Shown piece after piece: positions 41,073 through 49,583 of a stretch of 64,000 bases of DNA; within the stretch, counting starts at the first letter, position 1, and the number at the start of each line of letters is the position of its first letter. Origin of the DNA: Microbacterium pumilum. GTDB taxonomy: Bacteria > Actinomycetota > Actinomycetes > Actinomycetales > Microbacteriaceae. Both the position numbers and the translations under genes were made by a program. The notes under the pieces were generated by a model. It was not told the DNA's origin and did not search any database. It was given only the letters and a program-made list of their open reading frames with translations. The stretch is taken from positions 4,278,001 through 4,342,000 of the forward strand of contig NZ_BAAAOH010000001.1 of the NCBI RefSeq assembly GCF_039530225.1. The letters are read 5' to 3'.

Positions 41073-42449
41073 CTACGCGGCAGCCGGAATGACGAGCGTG
41101 CTGAAGGAGTCCGCAGGCAGCGTGGGTGAGATCATCCGGTCGCCGAGCATGAGGTTGACGGTCATCTCGCTCGCCATGTCATTCTGGATGACGATCACGA
41201 TCGAGCCGTCCGGATTGACGAACGCGAGCTGGTTGTCGTATCCGCTGTAGCTGAGCGTCTCGATGTATCTCGCGCCGGTCTGCACGAACGCGCTCACATG
41301 CTTGAGCAGCTGATACTCGTGCGTGTACGCGAAAGTCGCCGAGTCGCGATCGACGACGACCAGTGAGTTCTGCGTCCAGCCCCACCGGCTTCGGCCGCCC
41401 TCGAGCAGTGAGAAGTTCCAGTACATGTACGCGGTCGCGCCGCTGCCGAAGAACTGCCGCATGAGCCGCCACGCATGGCGCGCATGCCGCCAGTCGTTCT
41501 TGCCGTCGCCGCACTCCTGCTCGGTCTGATAGATCCGAAGATCGGGATGCAGGCGGTGAAGGGCGGTGACCGCGCGCTTGCCCTCCCACTGTACGCCGAG
41601 GCCCGAGACGTGACCCGCGGCGTCTGGGTCAGCGAGCACGTCTCCGAGAAGTCGGTCGTCGCCGCGCTCGAGGGTGCCGAGGAAGATCTCGACGTCTCGC
41701 TGCTGCATCTCGGGTCCGAGATGGCGGAGCAGCTGGATGAAGCCCTCCGGCGTCCAGGTGCAGCTGGGGAAGATCTGTGGGGAGTTGAACTCGTTCTGCG
41801 GCATCACCATGCCGATCGGGATGCCGAGCTCACGGTACGCGTCGATGAAACGTCCGAAGTACCGGGCGTACGCGCGCAGGTAGGGCTCTTCGAGAATGAA
41901 CATGTCGGTGCCCTCCTCACCGACCTGCTCCGGCTGCAGACCGTTCTCGACGCCGCCCATGAACTGGTGAGGCAGGGCGCCCGCATAGTGGCCGTTGCGC
42001 TTCATCCATGTCGGCGGACTCCACGGCGACGCCCACAGACGCAGGTCGGGCTGCTCGGTCTGCGCCGCGCGGATGAAGGGCACCAGCGTCTCGAGGTCGT
42101 TGGCGATGTCGAAGTGCTCGAGGTCGAAGTCGCCGGCAACCTCGTCATACGAGTACCAGTCGCGTGAGAAGTCGTTGGCGCCGACCGGCATCCGGCAGAG
42201 CGACAGTCCCGCTCCCACTCCGGGGCTGAAGAACTCGCGCAGGATTTCGGCACGCTGCCCGTCATCGAGCAACCCGAGCGACGTCCAGCCGAGCTCGTTG
42301 AAGCTCGCGCCGAAGCCCTCGATGACCTGCTTCGGATCGTCCACGCCGACGAACACGTCAGGCATGACAGCCACGCCGGTCACATCGGGTCCGTCCAGGG
42401 CCTGCCAGGGAGACTCTTCTGTCGTGACAACCCACCGGACTTGGTTCAT
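41073..42449 (-). CDS. GH30 family glycoside hydrolase, cytoplasmic
   Basis: The 458-residue protein has the GH30 (beta/alpha)8 catalytic domain with acid/base Glu in MPQNEFNSP and nucleophile Glu in IYQTEQECGDG, plus the side beta-domain at the C-terminus. GH30 acts on beta-linked glucans, xylosides or glucosylceramide; the exact substrate is not readable here. There is no signal peptide. TACAGT lies exactly 6 nt before the ATG at 42449, so it can be transcribed independently of the hydrolase-MFS unit upstream. Confidence 0.9.
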   Translation of the reverse strand: MNQVRWVVTTEESPWQALDGPDVTGVAVMPDVFVGVDDPKQVIEGFGASFNELGWTSLGLLDDGQRAEILREFFSPGVGAGLSLCRMPVGANDFSRDWYSYDEVAGDFDLEHFDIANDLETLVPFIRAAQTEQPDLRLWASPWSPPTWMKRNGHYAGALPHQFMGGVENGLQPEQVGEEGTDMFILEEPYLRAYARYFGRFIDAYRELGIPIGMVMPQNEFNSPQIFPSCTWTPEGFIQLLRHLGPEMQQRDVEIFLGTLERGDDRLLGDVLADPDAAGHVSGLGVQWEGKRAVTALHRLHPDLRIYQTEQECGDGKNDWRHARHAWRLMRQFFGSGATAYMYWNFSLLEGGRSRWGWTQNSLVVVDRDSATFAYTHEYQLLKHVSAFVQTGARYIETLSYSGYDNQLAFVNPDGSIVIVIQNDMASEMTVNLMLGDRMISPTLPADSFSTLVIPAAA

Positions 42450-42525
42450 GGTGCGACTGTAACGCGTGTCCGCAACCCGCCCCTGCTCGCCATGTGCCCC
42501 TCGTACGTATCCGACCCGCCGACGC

Positions 42526-42602
42526 CGACCCACTCGAACGGACCCGGCCCATCCGATCCGCGGCCACAGAACGAGTGGGCTGGATCGGATCGAGTGGGTT
42601 CG
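42526..42602. repeat. Large hairpin repeat (CCCACTCGATCCGA family), copy 1
   Basis: Arms at 42526-42551 and 42576-42602 form an imperfect stem of about 25 bp around a loop of about 24 nt. The right arm reads GGATCGGATCGAGTGGGTTC. A related hairpin lies at 46821-46898. It lies between the 3' end of the large hydrolase gene and the GH30 start on the minus strand. Confidence 0.8.
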
Positions 42603-42614
42603 ACGATGGAAGAC

Positions 42615-44645
42615 TCAGGCCGTGACTGTAATCCGTGCCCTCACGAGGTTGCGCACCCGGGCATGCGGGTCGGCCGCGTCACCTGCGGTCTGCGACGCGA
42701 CGCGCACGGCCAGGAAGTACGTGCCCGGCTCGTCGAACACCCGCGACCGCTCGACCGCGACACGACCGGCCGGGACGAAGGCAAGAGAGTCACCGAGACT
42801 CTCGGTGCCGACGGCATCCGTCTCGACCTCGAGGATCTCGACGATCACGCCGTCACCGGGAGCTACGGCCTCGACCCTCACCGTCACGACGTCACCCACA
42901 CCCACGCTCGCACTCGCCGAGCCGTTCACCGTGAACGTTGCGACCGGCTGAACGCCCTGCCGCTCATGGGCACCCGCTGGAACGACCACCTGTCCGTCCA
43001 CGATCTCGTACGACGTGCTCGGTGAGGGCTCGACGCCGTCCTCGACCCAGGCTGCGAGCTGGCGCAGCGCGGTCTCCAGCGCCCCGACGTACGCGACGCT
43101 CCGGGCCGGGAACTCCTGCGGGTCGTCGTCGCCGTGCAGGGCGTTGTCGACGTACCAGAGCCGGAATCGATCGGATGCCGCATCCCCGAGCTGTTCGACG
43201 ACCCGCGACCGGTACCAGTCCGCCTGCCACGGGAACGCCTCGCGATCCAGCAGGCAGGCGACGACGATCGTCTTGCCCGTGATCCGCCCGGATGGCACGG
43301 TTCCGGAAGCGCCCTGCGTCATCAGCGGGCCGAGCAGCATCGGCCGCTGCGGCAGCGTCGGTGCGCCGTCCGCATCACGGAACTGGTCCCACACCGGGTA
43401 CTCGGCACCGGGCACCTGGTGCCGGTGATACGTCTGCGCCGCCAGGAACCCCGAGTTGTCGAGCACGACCTCGTCGCCGGCGGCCAGGCCGGCGAGCGCA
43501 TCATCCTGACCCGCCTCGACGATCGCGACGTCGCCCTCGACACCCGAGAGACGGATGACGGCGCCCGCCGCCGCGCCCGAACCCACCGCGAGCTGCGCAC
43601 CGAGGATCCACCCGCGAGGCATGTCCGCGAGCCTCAGTCCCGAGACCAGCTGCGATGCGGAGGCCGTGTGCAGGAACGACTCGTCGACCCCGCCGGCCAC
43701 GAGGTCGCCGCCGGCCGTCGAGGTCTCGGCGATCAGCTCGGCGATGGTCGTCGTCAGCTGCACGCGGTCGCGGTGGACGGATGCCGCAGGGTCGGCGCCG
43801 AGGTATCCCTCGACATTCCAGAAGTCCTCGGCGTAGGTCGGATCCATGTACATCACGCCGGGGTACAGCACGCTGAACGCGTGCATGCCCATGGTGCGCC
43901 ACCCGAACCACGACCGGGGCGGGAAGCCCATGGCTGTGACCTCGTCGAGCGCAGCGCGCTGTTCGGGCGTCAGGTCGAGAGATGCCGGGTCTCCCCCGAC
44001 GTCGTAGGCGTCGACGATCGCGGGGAAGACGTCGCGCAGGATGCGCTGCGCGTGCATGCGCACGCTGAAGACGTTCGGCATCGCCATCGGGCTGCCCGGA
44101 ACGTACGGGACGAATCCGTCCCACACGCCCTCGGTGTTCTCGGACGAGCCGATCGTGCGGTACGCGCCGCCGCTCCCGCCGAAGAGGTAGCCGTATGGGC
44201 GACCATCGCCGTACAGCTCGGTGGCGACGGCGCGCGAGAAGCGCGCGACCGCGGCGTTCGCCCGGAACGCGCCGATGGTCGGGTCGATGCCGGACATGGG
44301 ATTCGCGGCATCCGGACCCCCGCCGTTCGTCTCGACGAAGTACGCGCCGCTGTCGACCGAGAAGGCGGCCTTGTTGAACTCGCCGAGATCCTCCTGAGCG
44401 AGGTTCTCGCTCTGCGGGACAGGCGTGACGTGCTGGAAGAAGCGACCCCCGTAGACCTCGGCCTCCGGATAGTAGAACGAGAAGCGCGTATCGGTGCCGC
44501 GGAACCCGCCGTGGACGTACCGGTGCCGCGCCGGCGCATCGCGCCACTCGTCCACGTCGACGTACGGCTCGACGAACAGCACGTCGGCCTCGTCGAAGGC
44601 CCACTCGACCTCGGTCAGGTCGGTGATGGTCTGTTCGATGCTCAT
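42615..44645 (-). CDS. Large alpha/beta hydrolase with C-terminal beta domain, function unknown
   Basis: The 676-residue cytoplasmic protein has a likely nucleophile elbow GGSGGAYRT (Ser near residue 155) and a possible catalytic His in DNALHGDDDP. This layout recalls tannase/feruloyl-esterase-like hydrolases. The last 110 residues (VGDVVTVRVEAVAPGDG, PGTYFLAVRVASQT) look like an Ig-like beta-sandwich. Its ATG overlaps the MFS stop by 4 nt, so it probably acts on what that transporter imports. The assignment to an enzyme class is weak. Confidence 0.68.
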   Translation of the reverse strand: MSIEQTITDLTEVEWAFDEADVLFVEPYVDVDEWRDAPARHRYVHGGFRGTDTRFSFYYPEAEVYGGRFFQHVTPVPQSENLAQEDLGEFNKAAFSVDSGAYFVETNGGGPDAANPMSGIDPTIGAFRANAAVARFSRAVATELYGDGRPYGYLFGGSGGAYRTIGSSENTEGVWDGFVPYVPGSPMAMPNVFSVRMHAQRILRDVFPAIVDAYDVGGDPASLDLTPEQRAALDEVTAMGFPPRSWFGWRTMGMHAFSVLYPGVMYMDPTYAEDFWNVEGYLGADPAASVHRDRVQLTTTIAELIAETSTAGGDLVAGGVDESFLHTASASQLVSGLRLADMPRGWILGAQLAVGSGAAAGAVIRLSGVEGDVAIVEAGQDDALAGLAAGDEVVLDNSGFLAAQTYHRHQVPGAEYPVWDQFRDADGAPTLPQRPMLLGPLMTQGASGTVPSGRITGKTIVVACLLDREAFPWQADWYRSRVVEQLGDAASDRFRLWYVDNALHGDDDPQEFPARSVAYVGALETALRQLAAWVEDGVEPSPSTSYEIVDGQVVVPAGAHERQGVQPVATFTVNGSASASVGVGDVVTVRVEAVAPGDGVIVEILEVETDAVGTESLGDSLAFVPAGRVAVERSRVFDEPGTYFLAVRVASQTAGDAADPHARVRNLVRARITVTA

Positions 44646-46084
44646 TTGACGCCCTTCAGGGGGAGGATGGCGACCGCGCCGAGGATCACGAGAATTGCCG
44701 CCGCGATCCAGATGCCGACGTAGCCGCCGGTGACCGCGACGACCGTGCTCGCCAGGATCGGGCCGAGAGCCTGGCCGAAGTTCGAGCCGAGCCCGGCGAC
44801 ACCGAGGTCGCGGCCCGCCGCGCGCTTGTCGGGGAGGACGTCGATGAAGAGCGCCTGGTCGACGGGCAGGTAGATGCCGAAGGCGATGCCGCCGACGATC
44901 GCCTGGATGAAGAGGCCGGGCACGGTCGGCATCACGATCGGGATGACCATCGAGAGCGCCATGAGGACGGAGGCGACGATGACGAAGATGCGGCGCTTGC
45001 CGAGCTTGTCGGACAGCTTGCCTGCGACGAGCACCGCGAGGATCGTGACGGGCACGCCCGCGAGCAGGAGCAGCGGTGCGAGGGCGGTCGCCTCGGCCTG
45101 ACTGAGAGCAGGGCGTACGTAACTCTGCAGCATGTAGAGGCTGAGCGCCGTCGAGACGGTGTAGCCGAACGTCAGCAGGATGCGGGCGACCCACACCCAC
45201 CGGAAGTTGCGCGACCGGAGGGCGATCGTGAAGCTGACCAAGAACTCCTTCCAGTTGAAGGGCGCGACCTCGAGGTCCTTCGACGAGCGGTCACGGGCGA
45301 ACAGCACGAACATCACGCCCGAGAAGGCGACGAACGCGGCGATGATGAAGTAGAAGTCGAGCCCGATCGTCGCGAAGAGCGCGCCAGCCAGCAGACCGCC
45401 GAGCAGGCCTCCGAAGAAGTTGCCGAACCCACCGAGGGCCGAAGCGGTGCCACGCCGGTTCTCGGGCATCCGGTCGGCGACCGTGGTCGCGAGGGGACCG
45501 GATGCCGTGTTCAGCACGGCCTGGGCGAGCATGAACACGATCGCCAGCACGGCGATCGAGGGCGCGAAGCGCAGCAGCACCAGCAAGAGCGAACCGACGA
45601 CCGTCCCGAACAGGATCCAGGGAGCACGCCGGCCCCACCGGCTGCGGGTGCGGTCGGCGAACACGCCGACGACCGGCTGGATGAGCATCGTGAGGATGAC
45701 CCCGATCGTGCTGATCATCGCGAGCGACTGGGCGCGGGCTGCATTGAATCCGCTGAGCAGGTCGAGCTGGCGCGCCTGCTCCGCGGTGGCAGTCGCAGTG
45801 CCGGCATCGATGGACTGCTGCAGCAGAGTCAGCTGCTGCAGGTCGATGCTTGCGTCTGCGCCGGTGAACCAGTTGCCCATCTCGAGGAGCTGCACGTGGT
45901 TCGGCAGCAGGATGCCGGTGACCGCACCCCACACCGAGGTGATCGCGATCGTCAAGATGGTGAACCACGTCAGGTACGAGCGCGAGGCCGGGCCCTTGAT
46001 GTAGATCGACGAGGTTCCCGGCTCCGCCGGCTCGAGGATGACGTTGCCCTTCGGCTTCGGTTCGGCGGCCACAGTGTCGCTCAT
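44642..46084 (-). CDS. MFS transporter (GPH-like sugar symporter type)
   Basis: The 480-residue protein has twelve predicted membrane segments. The loop 2-3 signature is present as GVFADRTRSRWGRRAPWILF and its second-half counterpart as GKLSDKLGKRR. An unusually long loop (about residues 65-115, DLQQLTLLQQSIDAGTATAT) separates segments 1 and 2. It is probably an importer of a sugar conjugate for the coupled hydrolase and GH30. The start at 46084 is chosen; an in-frame ATG lies 12 nt upstream. Confidence 0.88.
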   Translation of the reverse strand: MSDTVAAEPKPKGNVILEPAEPGTSSIYIKGPASRSYLTWFTILTIAITSVWGAVTGILLPNHVQLLEMGNWFTGADASIDLQQLTLLQQSIDAGTATATAEQARQLDLLSGFNAARAQSLAMISTIGVILTMLIQPVVGVFADRTRSRWGRRAPWILFGTVVGSLLLVLLRFAPSIAVLAIVFMLAQAVLNTASGPLATTVADRMPENRRGTASALGGFGNFFGGLLGGLLAGALFATIGLDFYFIIAAFVAFSGVMFVLFARDRSSKDLEVAPFNWKEFLVSFTIALRSRNFRWVWVARILLTFGYTVSTALSLYMLQSYVRPALSQAEATALAPLLLLAGVPVTILAVLVAGKLSDKLGKRRIFVIVASVLMALSMVIPIVMPTVPGLFIQAIVGGIAFGIYLPVDQALFIDVLPDKRAAGRDLGVAGLGSNFGQALGPILASTVVAVTGGYVGIWIAAAILVILGAVAILPLKGVK

Positions 46085-46160
46085 GTGATTTCCCATCGTC
46101 GGTGATGTCAGTGCTCTGGTGCTCCCGCGAGGGCGGGATCTGCCTTCGCGCGGTGCGTTG

Positions 46161-46222
46161 AAAACAGCATGACATGCGGGATTCGATGCGCGCAAGTCCA
46201 AAAGCGCATAACATGCTGTTTT
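46161..46222. promoter_or_regulatory. Pair of inverted operator-like boxes for the TetR regulator
   Basis: Box 1 (46161-46177) is AAAACAGCATGACATGC. Box 2 (46206-46222) is its inverted counterpart, AAAACAGCATGTTATGC on the minus strand, 15 of 17 bases identical. Each contains a GCATG/CATGC or near palindrome. Box 2 ends at the base before the tetR ATG. The arrangement in the divergent tetR-MFS gap fits autorepression and control of the MFS-hydrolase unit. Confidence 0.62.
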
Positions 46223-46852
46223 ATGGCAGCACGTGGTCCGTACGCGAAAGGAAAGGCGAAGCGCGCCGAGATCCTGGATGTCGCGCTCGAGGTGATCGCG
46301 CGCGATGGCTACAGCAGCGCCACCGTGAAGCATCTCGCGGATGCCGTCGGCCTCAGCCAGAACGGGCTGCTGCACTACTTCGGCTCGAAGGACGCGCTCT
46401 TCCTCGAGATCCTTCGCCACCGCGACGAGCTGATCGCGATCGAGGTGGATGCCGAGAATCGGGACTTCGCCGAGAACATCGTGGACCGCATCCTGGCGGC
46501 AGTCGATGAAGAGGTCGCGTCCCCCGGCATGACCCGGCTCTCGCTGCGAGTCACCGGTGAGGCGACGGAGCCGGACCACGTCGCGCACGAGTTCCTCCGG
46601 GCGCGGTACGAAGCGATCCGTCTGGTCGTCAGCGACGCGCTCTCACGCCTGCAGTCGGACGGGCAGATCGCGCAGGATGCCGATCCGATCGCCATCGCAG
46701 CGCTGCTGTTCGCCAGCTGGGACGGCCTTCAGATCCAGCGGATGTACGACGACACGATCGACATCCGCTCGCACCTGCTGTACCTCATCCGCGCGCTCGG
46801 CATCGCGACCCGCACCTCACCGAACCCATTCGATCCGACCCAACCCCTCTGA
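46223..46852 (+). CDS. TetR/AcrR-family transcriptional regulator
   Basis: The 209-residue protein has an N-terminal HTH (KRAEILDVALEVIARDGYSS, TVKHLADAVGLSQNGLLHYF) and a helical ligand domain with WDGLQIQRMYDD typical of sugar or antibiotic regulators. It is divergent from the MFS gene. The last 11 residues (SPNPFDPTQPL) are encoded by the left arm of an intergenic hairpin repeat, so the native C-terminus may have been altered by the repeat. Confidence 0.9.
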   Translation: MAARGPYAKGKAKRAEILDVALEVIARDGYSSATVKHLADAVGLSQNGLLHYFGSKDALFLEILRHRDELIAIEVDAENRDFAENIVDRILAAVDEEVASPGMTRLSLRVTGEATEPDHVAHEFLRARYEAIRLVVSDALSRLQSDGQIAQDADPIAIAALLFASWDGLQIQRMYDDTIDIRSHLLYLIRALGIATRTSPNPFDPTQPL

Positions 46853-46898
46853 TCCGTGCGCGCGAAACGGGTGGGCTGGGTCGGATCGCGTGGGTTCG
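46821..46898. repeat. Large hairpin repeat (CCCACTCGATCCGA family), copy 2
   Basis: Arms at 46821-46846 and 46873-46898 form a stem of about 26 bp with a few mismatches, loop of 26 nt. The right arm contains GGGCTGGGTCGGATCGCGTG. The left arm overlaps the tetR 3' end. It lies between the convergent tetR and M1 peptidase genes and could serve as a bidirectional terminator. Confidence 0.82.
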
Positions 46899-46913
46899 GC
46901 GAATCGGGAGACT

Positions 46914-49055
46914 TCAGTCGTCTTGCCCGTGCGGCAGGAGCAGCTTCGGCGTGCTCTCGCTGCCGAACGACCGCGCACCCGCATCCGCATCCGCGTCCGC
47001 CGGCCGCTCCCCCGTGTACAGCCACGTCTCGAAGAACGCACCGAGGTCCTGCCCCGACAGGTCTTCGGCGAGCGCGACGAACTCCGCCGTGGTGGCGTTG
47101 CCGTTCGCGTGTGCGGCATGCCATGCCGGCAGCAGCTCGAAGAACGCATCATCGCCGATCGTGGTGCGCAGCGCATGCAGTGTCATCGCACCCCGCTCGT
47201 ACACAGCGTTGTCGAACAGCGCATCCGGTCCCGGGTCACCGATCACGACGTTCCAGAACGGGTCGTCCTCAGGCCGAGCGTCGTTGTAGAAGTAGTCGAA
47301 GTAGTTCTGCGTCGTGGCGAAGCCCTCATGTTCGCTCCATAGCCACTCGGCGTAGGTGGCGAAGCCCTCGTTCAGCCAGATGTCCTTCCAGCGCTCGAGC
47401 GCGACGCTGTCGCCGAACCACTGGTGGGCGATCTCATGCACGACGACCGAGTCGCCCTCGGCCTGGCCGGTGAAGAATCTCTTCGAATAGATCGGCCTCG
47501 TCTGGTTCTCGAGCGCGAAGCCGAGACCGTCGAAGTCGTCGACGATGCCGCCCAGCTCATCGAACGGATAGTCGCCGAAATAGCCCTCGAGGAACTCCAC
47601 GATCTCGGGCTGGCGTGCGAGCGATGCGGCAGCGGTCTCACCGAGCGTCGGGGGCCCGTCGGAGCCCACCGTCCAGTCGGTCTCGTTGCCCGCGCTCCCC
47701 TCCGGAGCGCCGGGAACCGTCCAGCCGTCGAGCGCGTCGCCGTCGTCTTCGAACGACGTCGATCCGACACCGCCCGGTGCCTCGATGTCGTCGATCGAGA
47801 CGCCATCCCACTGGAAGACGTAGTCGCTGAAGTAGCTGATCGAGACCTCGACCTGCTGTCCCGCGTACGCCGACAGGTCGAAGACCCACTTCTCCCAGCC
47901 GTCGCTCGAGCCGGATGTCGCCCAGAAGGAGTCGGCGGCGCACGGTCCCGCGTCGCCCTCGGTCAGGTAGTGCGCGAGGAACGGATGCTCCTCCAGCAGC
48001 GGGGCGCATCCCGAGTCTCCGGCGTCCTGCTCGAGGATTCCGCCCTCGTCGGGAATCGTCCGCCAGACCCCGTCTTCGGGAAGCACCTCGAGGAACGCGA
48101 AGTCCCAGCCCTGCTCGGTGTCGCGGTTGATCCAGAACGACAGCTCCGCATCATCCGGATCAACGGTCAGTGTGCGCTGCAGCCGCTTGTACGAGTCATC
48201 CGCCTGACCGGAGTACGCGAAGTCCGTGCCGGTGCGCGCAGCCATCTTCGGGACGAGCAGGTCGGGATCGATCGCGTCCCAGTATCGGATGCCGGCAGCC
48301 CGGTAGGCATCGATGTCGAACTGGCCGATGGTCGCGGTCGCGAGGTAGCTCGCCATCGGCTCATCGGTGTTCCACAGCCACACGGACTTGCTGCCGAAGT
48401 CGCGCTTGGACACGAGCCGCCCGTTCGACAGGGCCTCGACGCCCTTCGGCACCGTGATGCGCACGGAGTAGAGGGCCTTATCCGCGGGATGGTCGTTCAC
48501 GGGAAACCACGTCGCGGCCACCATCGGCTGCCCCGCGACGACGGCGCCGTCGTCCGTGTGGATGAAGCCGGAGATCCCCAGGTTGTCGTCGATCGTCTGC
48601 GGCACTCCCGAGTAGCGGACCCTGGTGATGAACGGCAGGTTCTTGCGAAGCTTGTTCTTCGGCGTGATCTTGAGCTCGCCTGCCGACCTTGTCCACCGCG
48701 CGCTCTTCCCGTTGACGGTCACGGACTTCACGGTGAGTCCCTCGAGGTCCAGGTCGAACGACGACAGTGCCTGAGTCGCCTTCGCGGTGATGACGGCGAG
48801 CCCGGTGAGCTTGTCGTCGGCGGGCGCGTACGCGATGTCGAGACCATAGTGCTTGACGTCGTACCCGCCGTTGCCCGAGAGCGGGTAGTAGTCGTCGCCG
48901 ATTCCCGGCGCACCGGTGGTCGATGGCTGCTTCGCACCGGATGCCGCCACCGGCGCCGACAGGGCGAGCGCGATCCCCACGGCGAGCGCGACGGGCACGC
49001 GCCATCGATGGCGAGAGATGGCGTCGCTTGGGTGTGGCGCGCGGCGTCGAACCAT
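46914..49055 (-). CDS. Secreted M1-family metallopeptidase with inserted beta domain
   Basis: The 713-residue protein has a signal peptide (RHRWRVPVALAVGIALALSA) and an aminopeptidase-N-like N-terminal domain. The zinc site is HEIAHQWFGDSV (about residue 540) with the third ligand in NEGFATYAEW. Between them and the N-domain lies a roughly 170-residue insert (about residues 285-460; SFWINRDTEQGWDFAFLEV, VFDLSAYAGQQVEVSISYFS) that resembles the beta-sandwich found in immune inhibitor A peptidases. A strong GGAGG lies 5 nt before the ATG at 49055. Confidence 0.9.
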   Translation of the reverse strand: MVRRRAPHPSDAISRHRWRVPVALAVGIALALSAPVAASGAKQPSTTGAPGIGDDYYPLSGNGGYDVKHYGLDIAYAPADDKLTGLAVITAKATQALSSFDLDLEGLTVKSVTVNGKSARWTRSAGELKITPKNKLRKNLPFITRVRYSGVPQTIDDNLGISGFIHTDDGAVVAGQPMVAATWFPVNDHPADKALYSVRITVPKGVEALSNGRLVSKRDFGSKSVWLWNTDEPMASYLATATIGQFDIDAYRAAGIRYWDAIDPDLLVPKMAARTGTDFAYSGQADDSYKRLQRTLTVDPDDAELSFWINRDTEQGWDFAFLEVLPEDGVWRTIPDEGGILEQDAGDSGCAPLLEEHPFLAHYLTEGDAGPCAADSFWATSGSSDGWEKWVFDLSAYAGQQVEVSISYFSDYVFQWDGVSIDDIEAPGGVGSTSFEDDGDALDGWTVPGAPEGSAGNETDWTVGSDGPPTLGETAAASLARQPEIVEFLEGYFGDYPFDELGGIVDDFDGLGFALENQTRPIYSKRFFTGQAEGDSVVVHEIAHQWFGDSVALERWKDIWLNEGFATYAEWLWSEHEGFATTQNYFDYFYNDARPEDDPFWNVVIGDPGPDALFDNAVYERGAMTLHALRTTIGDDAFFELLPAWHAAHANGNATTAEFVALAEDLSGQDLGAFFETWLYTGERPADADADAGARSFGSESTPKLLLPHGQDD

Positions 49056-49304
49056 GGAAGCCTCCAGCTCACAGCGGAGTAGCACCTCGGCAGGGCTGAT
49101 CGATCGTCGAACGCCCCCGGTCCATCGTGGCGGTGCGGCCGATTGCGCGTCAAGGGTGTGGGGCCGCGCGCAGCGAGACCCGATCCGGGGCGCGAGCGCA
49201 ACTCTTTGTGTTCAGGTATCTGCTCGGTTCGTCACGGCTCCTTTGTAGACGTAGGCAGCCCCGGCGCCCTCCCTCCTGTTCGACCGCTCTCCGAAATCGC
49301 AGCC

Positions 49305-49583
49305 ATGACGATCGTCCTCGACACCGCTCCCGCACGGGCCGTTGGCGCGCCGAGCCTCGCTCGGCGGCGCGACCACGCGTCGCGTCGCCGATGGAGCGCG
49401 CTTCACCAGCTCGTCACCAGCGGATTGCTGGCGTCGGCGCTGCTGGGAGGCCTGATGCTCGGCGTGCACGCCCCGACCACATCGCCGGTGCGACCACCCG
49501 CCATCGCGGAGAACATCGACGAGACGCCGCCGATCGCGGCATCCGACGCTCGCCGCCCGTCCATCCTCGACACACGTCCATGA
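49305..49583 (+). CDS. Small single-pass membrane protein, 92 aa
   Basis: An Arg-rich N-terminus is followed by one hydrophobic segment (about residues 36-54, LVTSGLLASALLGGLMLG) and a Pro/Ala-rich tail. The family is not recognised. Its stop overlaps the ATG of the ferric-reductase-like gene (ATGA), so it may be a partner or assembly factor. Confidence 0.6.
   Translation: MTIVLDTAPARAVGAPSLARRRDHASRRRWSALHQLVTSGLLASALLGGLMLGVHAPTTSPVRPPAIAENIDETPPIAASDARRPSILDTRP

Noticed and set aside
44646..45200. 185-codon upstream extension of the large hydrolase
   Set aside because: It overlaps the MFS gene in another frame. The ATG overlapping the MFS stop is a clear coupled start.
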